This document shows positions 61,210 to 64,000 of a stretch of 64,000 bases of DNA, in pieces. The notes under the pieces are model-generated. The model saw only the letters and a program-made list of their open reading frames with translations, did not search any database and had not been told where the DNA came from. Position 1 is the first letter of the stretch; the number at the start of each line of letters is the position of its first letter. The stretch is taken from positions 33,461 to 97,460 of the forward strand of contig REBU01000078.1 of NCBI GenBank assembly GCA_007692585.1. The letters are read 5' to 3'. The translations under genes and the position numbers were made by a program. The stretch is from Paracoccaceae bacterium (lineage in GTDB: Bacteria > Pseudomonadota > Alphaproteobacteria > Rhodobacterales > Rhodobacteraceae).

Positions 61210-62724
61210 ATGCTTGATCTGGCCTATGAAAGCCCGAAGTCCAAGGTGATCTCCGGTGCGACCGGCGATTGGGAACTGGTCATCGGGATGGAAATCCACG
61301 CACAGGTTTCAAGTCAGGCAAAGCTGTTTTCCGGCGCCTCGACCCGGTTCGGGGCCGAACCCAACGCGAATGTCGCTTTCGTGGACGCAGGCATGCCGGG
61401 CATGCTGCCCGTGGTGAATGAATATTGCATCGCACAGGCTGTCCGCACCGGGCTTGGCCTGAAGGCGCAGATCAACCTGCGCTCGGCCTTTGATCGCAAG
61501 AATTATTTCTACCCCGATCTGCCGCAGGGCTATCAGATCAGCCAGCTTTATCATCCGCTGGTCGGCGAAGGCGAAGTGCTGGTTGAAATGGGGCCAGGCG
61601 TCGCGCGGCTGGTGCGGATCGAGCGCATCCATGTCGAGCAGGATGCTGGCAAGTCGATCCATGACATGGACCCAAATATGAGCTTCGTGGACCTTAACCG
61701 CACGGGCGTCGCGCTGATGGAGATCGTCTCGCGCCCCGATCTTCGCGGGCCGGAAGAAGCCGCCGCTTATGTGACGAAACTGCGCCAGATCCTGCGCTAT
61801 CTGGGCACCTGCGACGGCAATATGCAAAACGGCAATCTGCGCGCGGATGTGAATGTTTCGGTCTGTCGCCCCGGCCAGTATGAGCGGTATCAGGAGACGC
61901 AGGATTTCAGCCATCTTGGCACGCGTTGCGAGATCAAGAACATGAACTCGATGCGCTTCATTCAGGCCGCCATCGACTATGAAGCCCGACGCCAGATCGC
62001 GATCTTGGAAGATGGGGGCGACGTGATTCAGGAAACCCGCCTCTTTGACCCGGACAAGGGCGAAACGCGCTCGATGCGGTCCAAGGAGGAAGCGCATGAC
62101 TACCGCTATTTCCCCTGCCCTGACCTGCTGCCGCTGGAAATCGAACAGACCTGGGTCGACGATATCGCGGCCTCCCTGCCGGAACTCCCCGACGCCAAAA
62201 AAGCCCGCTTCATGGGCGATTTCGGTCTGACCGATTATGATGCATCCGTGCTGACCGCCGACGTGGCGAATGCGGCGTATTTCGAGGCTGTGGCGGCCGA
62301 GGCCGGTGACGGCAAGCTCGCGGCGAACTGGGTCATCAACGAGCTCTTCGGGCGACTGAAGAAGGACGCCGCCGAAATCACCGACAGCCCGGTAAGCGCC
62401 GCGCAGCTTGCGGGCATCATCCGGCTGATCCGCGCGGGCGATATCTCGGGCAAGATCGCCAAGGACGTTTTCGAGATCGTCTATACCGAGGGCGGCGACC
62501 CGGCGGAAATCGTCGCGGCGCGTGGGCTGACGCAGGTCACCGACACTGGCGCGATTGAAGCGGCGGTGGATGAGATCATCGCCGCCAACCCCGCGCAGGT
62601 CGAAAAGGCCAAGCAAAATCCCAAGCTTGCGGGCTGGTTCGTGGGTCAGGTGATGAAAGCCACAGGCGGCAAGGCCAACCCGGCCGCAGTCAATGAGATC
62701 GTGAGCGCGAAGCTGGGGCTGTAA
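61210..62724 (+). CDS. gatB: aspartyl/glutamyl-tRNA amidotransferase subunit B
   Basis: Subunit of GatCAB, which amidates Glu-tRNA(Gln) and Asp-tRNA(Asn). Signature blocks are [42 protein letters not shown] and [13 protein letters not shown], then the helical tail with [13 protein letters not shown] and a YqeY-like C-terminus. 504 residues. gatA and gatC are elsewhere. The 235-bp gap before it holds no gene. Confidence 0.96.
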   Translation: MLDLAYESPKSKVISGATGDWELVIGMEIHAQVSSQAKLFSGASTRFGAEPNANVAFVDAGMPGMLPVVNEYCIAQAVRTGLGLKAQINLRSAFDRKNYFYPDLPQGYQISQLYHPLVGEGEVLVEMGPGVARLVRIERIHVEQDAGKSIHDMDPNMSFVDLNRTGVALMEIVSRPDLRGPEEAAAYVTKLRQILRYLGTCDGNMQNGNLRADVNVSVCRPGQYERYQETQDFSHLGTRCEIKNMNSMRFIQAAIDYEARRQIAILEDGGDVIQETRLFDPDKGETRSMRSKEEAHDYRYFPCPDLLPLEIEQTWVDDIAASLPELPDAKKARFMGDFGLTDYDASVLTADVANAAYFEAVAAEAGDGKLAANWVINELFGRLKKDAAEITDSPVSAAQLAGIIRLIRAGDISGKIAKDVFEIVYTEGGDPAEIVAARGLTQVTDTGAIEAAVDEIIAANPAQVEKAKQNPKLAGWFVGQVMKATGGKANPAAVNEIVSAKLGL

Positions 62725-62790
62725 GCGGCGTTGACCACCCCGCGCGGCACGGCTAGCCTCGCGCGCCTTGGGTAAAGGGTGCGCGCGCGG

Positions 62791-64000
62791 ATGGACAAGT
62801 TGCTACACACGGCCAATGCGCTGGTCAGCCTTGCGGCGCTGGTCACGGCTGGCGGCCCGATTGCAGCAGCGGGCGCGGCGGTGACCGTAGGTTTGTCATG
62901 GCGCGCGATTATCAAGATGCCCCCGGCGGCGCCCGATCTGGCGGCGGAACTGGCGCGCGACATGGCCGCAGTGTTCGACGCCCATCGCGCCACTGACGAC
63001 CAGCGCGCCCTGATCCCGCAGATGGTCGAGGCCGCCCTGCCCGCCCCCGCCACGATCATCGGCGCAAGGCTTGATGCCGAGACCCTGATCGCGCAGATGG
63101 AAGCCGCGCTCACCGACCGCGAACACAGGCTGCCCGCGAACCTCACCCTGTTCCGCACCACCTTGCACCCTGCACTCACGCGCCTTCTGAACGACCCGGA
63201 TTTCACCAAAACCCTCGCGCCCGCTTTCATGGCCGGGGTGATCGAACGGCTGGACGGGCTGGACGAGACCACCCGCGCGACGCTTTTGGGCGTTCTGCGC
63301 GTCGAGGCAAAGATGGACCTGCTGCCGGGGCAATTTGCCGAACTCTTGCAAAACCTCAACCGCGCCAGCCGCGACCAGTTGGAAGCCCTTGCTGCGCGGT
63401 TCGAGATTGCCGGGGTCTATGACCTGTCCGATGCCGCCCTGCGTCAGGAACTGGACATACGCGCCGAGGACTGGCGCGCGCTGCGCCGTGAAATCGCGGC
63501 CATCCCCGAGACGTGGAAACAACTCTCGAACCTGAAAGGGGCGGCGCAGGCAGCGTTCGATGCCGGGCGGCTGGAGGAGGTAGAGGAACTTCTCGCCCGC
63601 GTGCATGAGGTCGAACTGGAAGAAGCCGCCCGATCCGCCGAACTGCGCGCCGAGACAGCGCTGCTGCGCGGGCGGGTCGATCAGGCTTTCACTTTGCTCG
63701 ACAGCGCCGCCGACAGCTTCCGCCCCATCGACCCGCTGGAACCCGCGCGTCGGCGTATCTTGGACTATTTCGCGCTGCTGCGCGACCACGGGTTGCGCTA
63801 TGGCGGGCCGGGGGTTTCGCGCGGGCTGGACCTGCTGGCCCCGGTGCTGAGCGATGATCTGCGGCAGGCCGATGCCTGGCTCTGGGCGGCGGGGATGAAT
63901 TGGCGAGGTGTGGGCTACCAAGAGCTAGGCAGCCGCACCGGCGGACCAGAGGGCGCGGCGCTGCTGGCCGAGGCGGTCACGGCCTATCGCGCTGCGCTCG
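62791..64000 (+). CDS. large helical/TPR-like protein, N-terminal 403 residues (runs off the window)
   Basis: An unbroken frame from ATG 62791 to the window end, missing from the track because it is open-ended. N-terminal hydrophobic segment (about residues 8-40, ALVSLAALVTAGGPIAAAGAAVTVGLSW), then a long helical region with DQLEALAARFEIAGVYDLSD, and a coiled helix block (LEEVEELLARVHEVELEEAARSAEL; TALLRGRVDQAFTLLDSAADSF). The last lines (EGAALLAEAVTAYRAAL) look like the first TPR unit of Rhodobacterales TPR-rich proteins. Function unknown; no partner visible. Confidence 0.7.
   Translation, partial: MDKLLHTANALVSLAALVTAGGPIAAAGAAVTVGLSWRAIIKMPPAAPDLAAELARDMAAVFDAHRATDDQRALIPQMVEAALPAPATIIGARLDAETLIAQMEAALTDREHRLPANLTLFRTTLHPALTRLLNDPDFTKTLAPAFMAGVIERLDGLDETTRATLLGVLRVEAKMDLLPGQFAELLQNLNRASRDQLEALAARFEIAGVYDLSDAALRQELDIRAEDWRALRREIAAIPETWKQLSNLKGAAQAAFDAGRLEEVEELLARVHEVELEEAARSAELRAETALLRGRVDQAFTLLDSAADSFRPIDPLEPARRRILDYFALLRDHGLRYGGPGVSRGLDLLAPVLSDDLRQADAWLWAAGMNWRGVGYQELGSRTGGPEGAALLAEAVTAYRAAL

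Overview
The window reads as chromosomal DNA of a GC-rich alphaproteobacterium, most likely Rhodobacterales/Rhodobacteraceae. The evidence is a circularly permuted two-piece tmRNA gene with an alphaproteobacterial tag (ANDNRAPVAVAA), an alpha-type SspB, a Usg protein, an iscR-suf operon whose IscR lacks the three usual cysteines, an exact TTTAGAA-N3-TTCTAAA (Irr/ICE-type) palindrome in front of that operon, and the gene order mreBCD-mrdA-rodA. I see no prophage, IS element, CRISPR array or rRNA operon. Gene order is dense, with many 1, 4 and 8 bp overlaps.

Layout. 1-1.1 kb: end of a YciI-like gene, an EVE-domain gene and rnhB. 1.1-1.7 kb: a lower-GC gap holding a decayed chemotaxis-receptor (MCP) fragment. 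1.7-6.1 kb: an RND efflux pair. 6.1-7.8 kb: a convergent KefB-type antiporter. 8.0-14.6 kb: the rod-shape and cell-wall elongation operon mreBCD-mrdA-rodA, with a GhrA-like reductase coupled to its end. 14.8-16.7 kb: a small GspC/PilP-like membrane protein and a DadA-type oxidoreductase. 16.7-19.9 kb: a zinc uptake regulon, zur-znuC-znuB divergent from znuA, with two Zur-like palindromes between them and a long His-rich insert in ZnuA. 20.0-26.6 kb: ispH, a DUF3429 gene, a GST, rnhA, a TRIC-like membrane gene, an IalB-like gene, asparaginase and metY.

26.7-33.2 kb: a 954-residue membrane protein that looks like a GspL-like N-terminus joined to a GspC-like C-terminus, then yciB, fumC, sspB, an RHH/DUF4169 pair (the DUF4169 gene is missing from the ORF track) and the split ssrA. 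33.2-38.2 kb: two small unknown genes, gyrA, usg, dsbB and a YqaA-like gene. 38.3-42.6 kb: an MCE/Mla-type lipid transport operon with a PqiC-like lipoprotein. 42.7-44.6 kb: a coupled GSCFA/SGNH-like pair. 44.8 kb: tRNA-Arg(CCG). 44.9-52.4 kb: iscR-iscS-sufBCD, two YIP1-like membrane proteins, and sufS.

52.6-58.8 kb: an alpha/beta hydrolase, then a TetR-PspA-YiaA cassette carrying four copies of the palindrome TGAAC-GNN-GTTCA, then an M48 lipoprotein protease, an SMR transporter, a YitT-like protein and typA with a strong terminator. 59.0-64.0 kb: a solitary FliM-like protein, a lysozyme-like lipoprotein, gatB, and the first 403 codons of a large lineage-specific helical/TPR-like protein that runs off the window.

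The most interesting candidates are the TetR-operator/PspA/YiaA envelope-stress cassette, the fused GspL/GspC-like protein together with its smaller GspC-like relative 12 kb away, and the layered iron control of the suf operon. All calls come from reading sequence; no database search was run.
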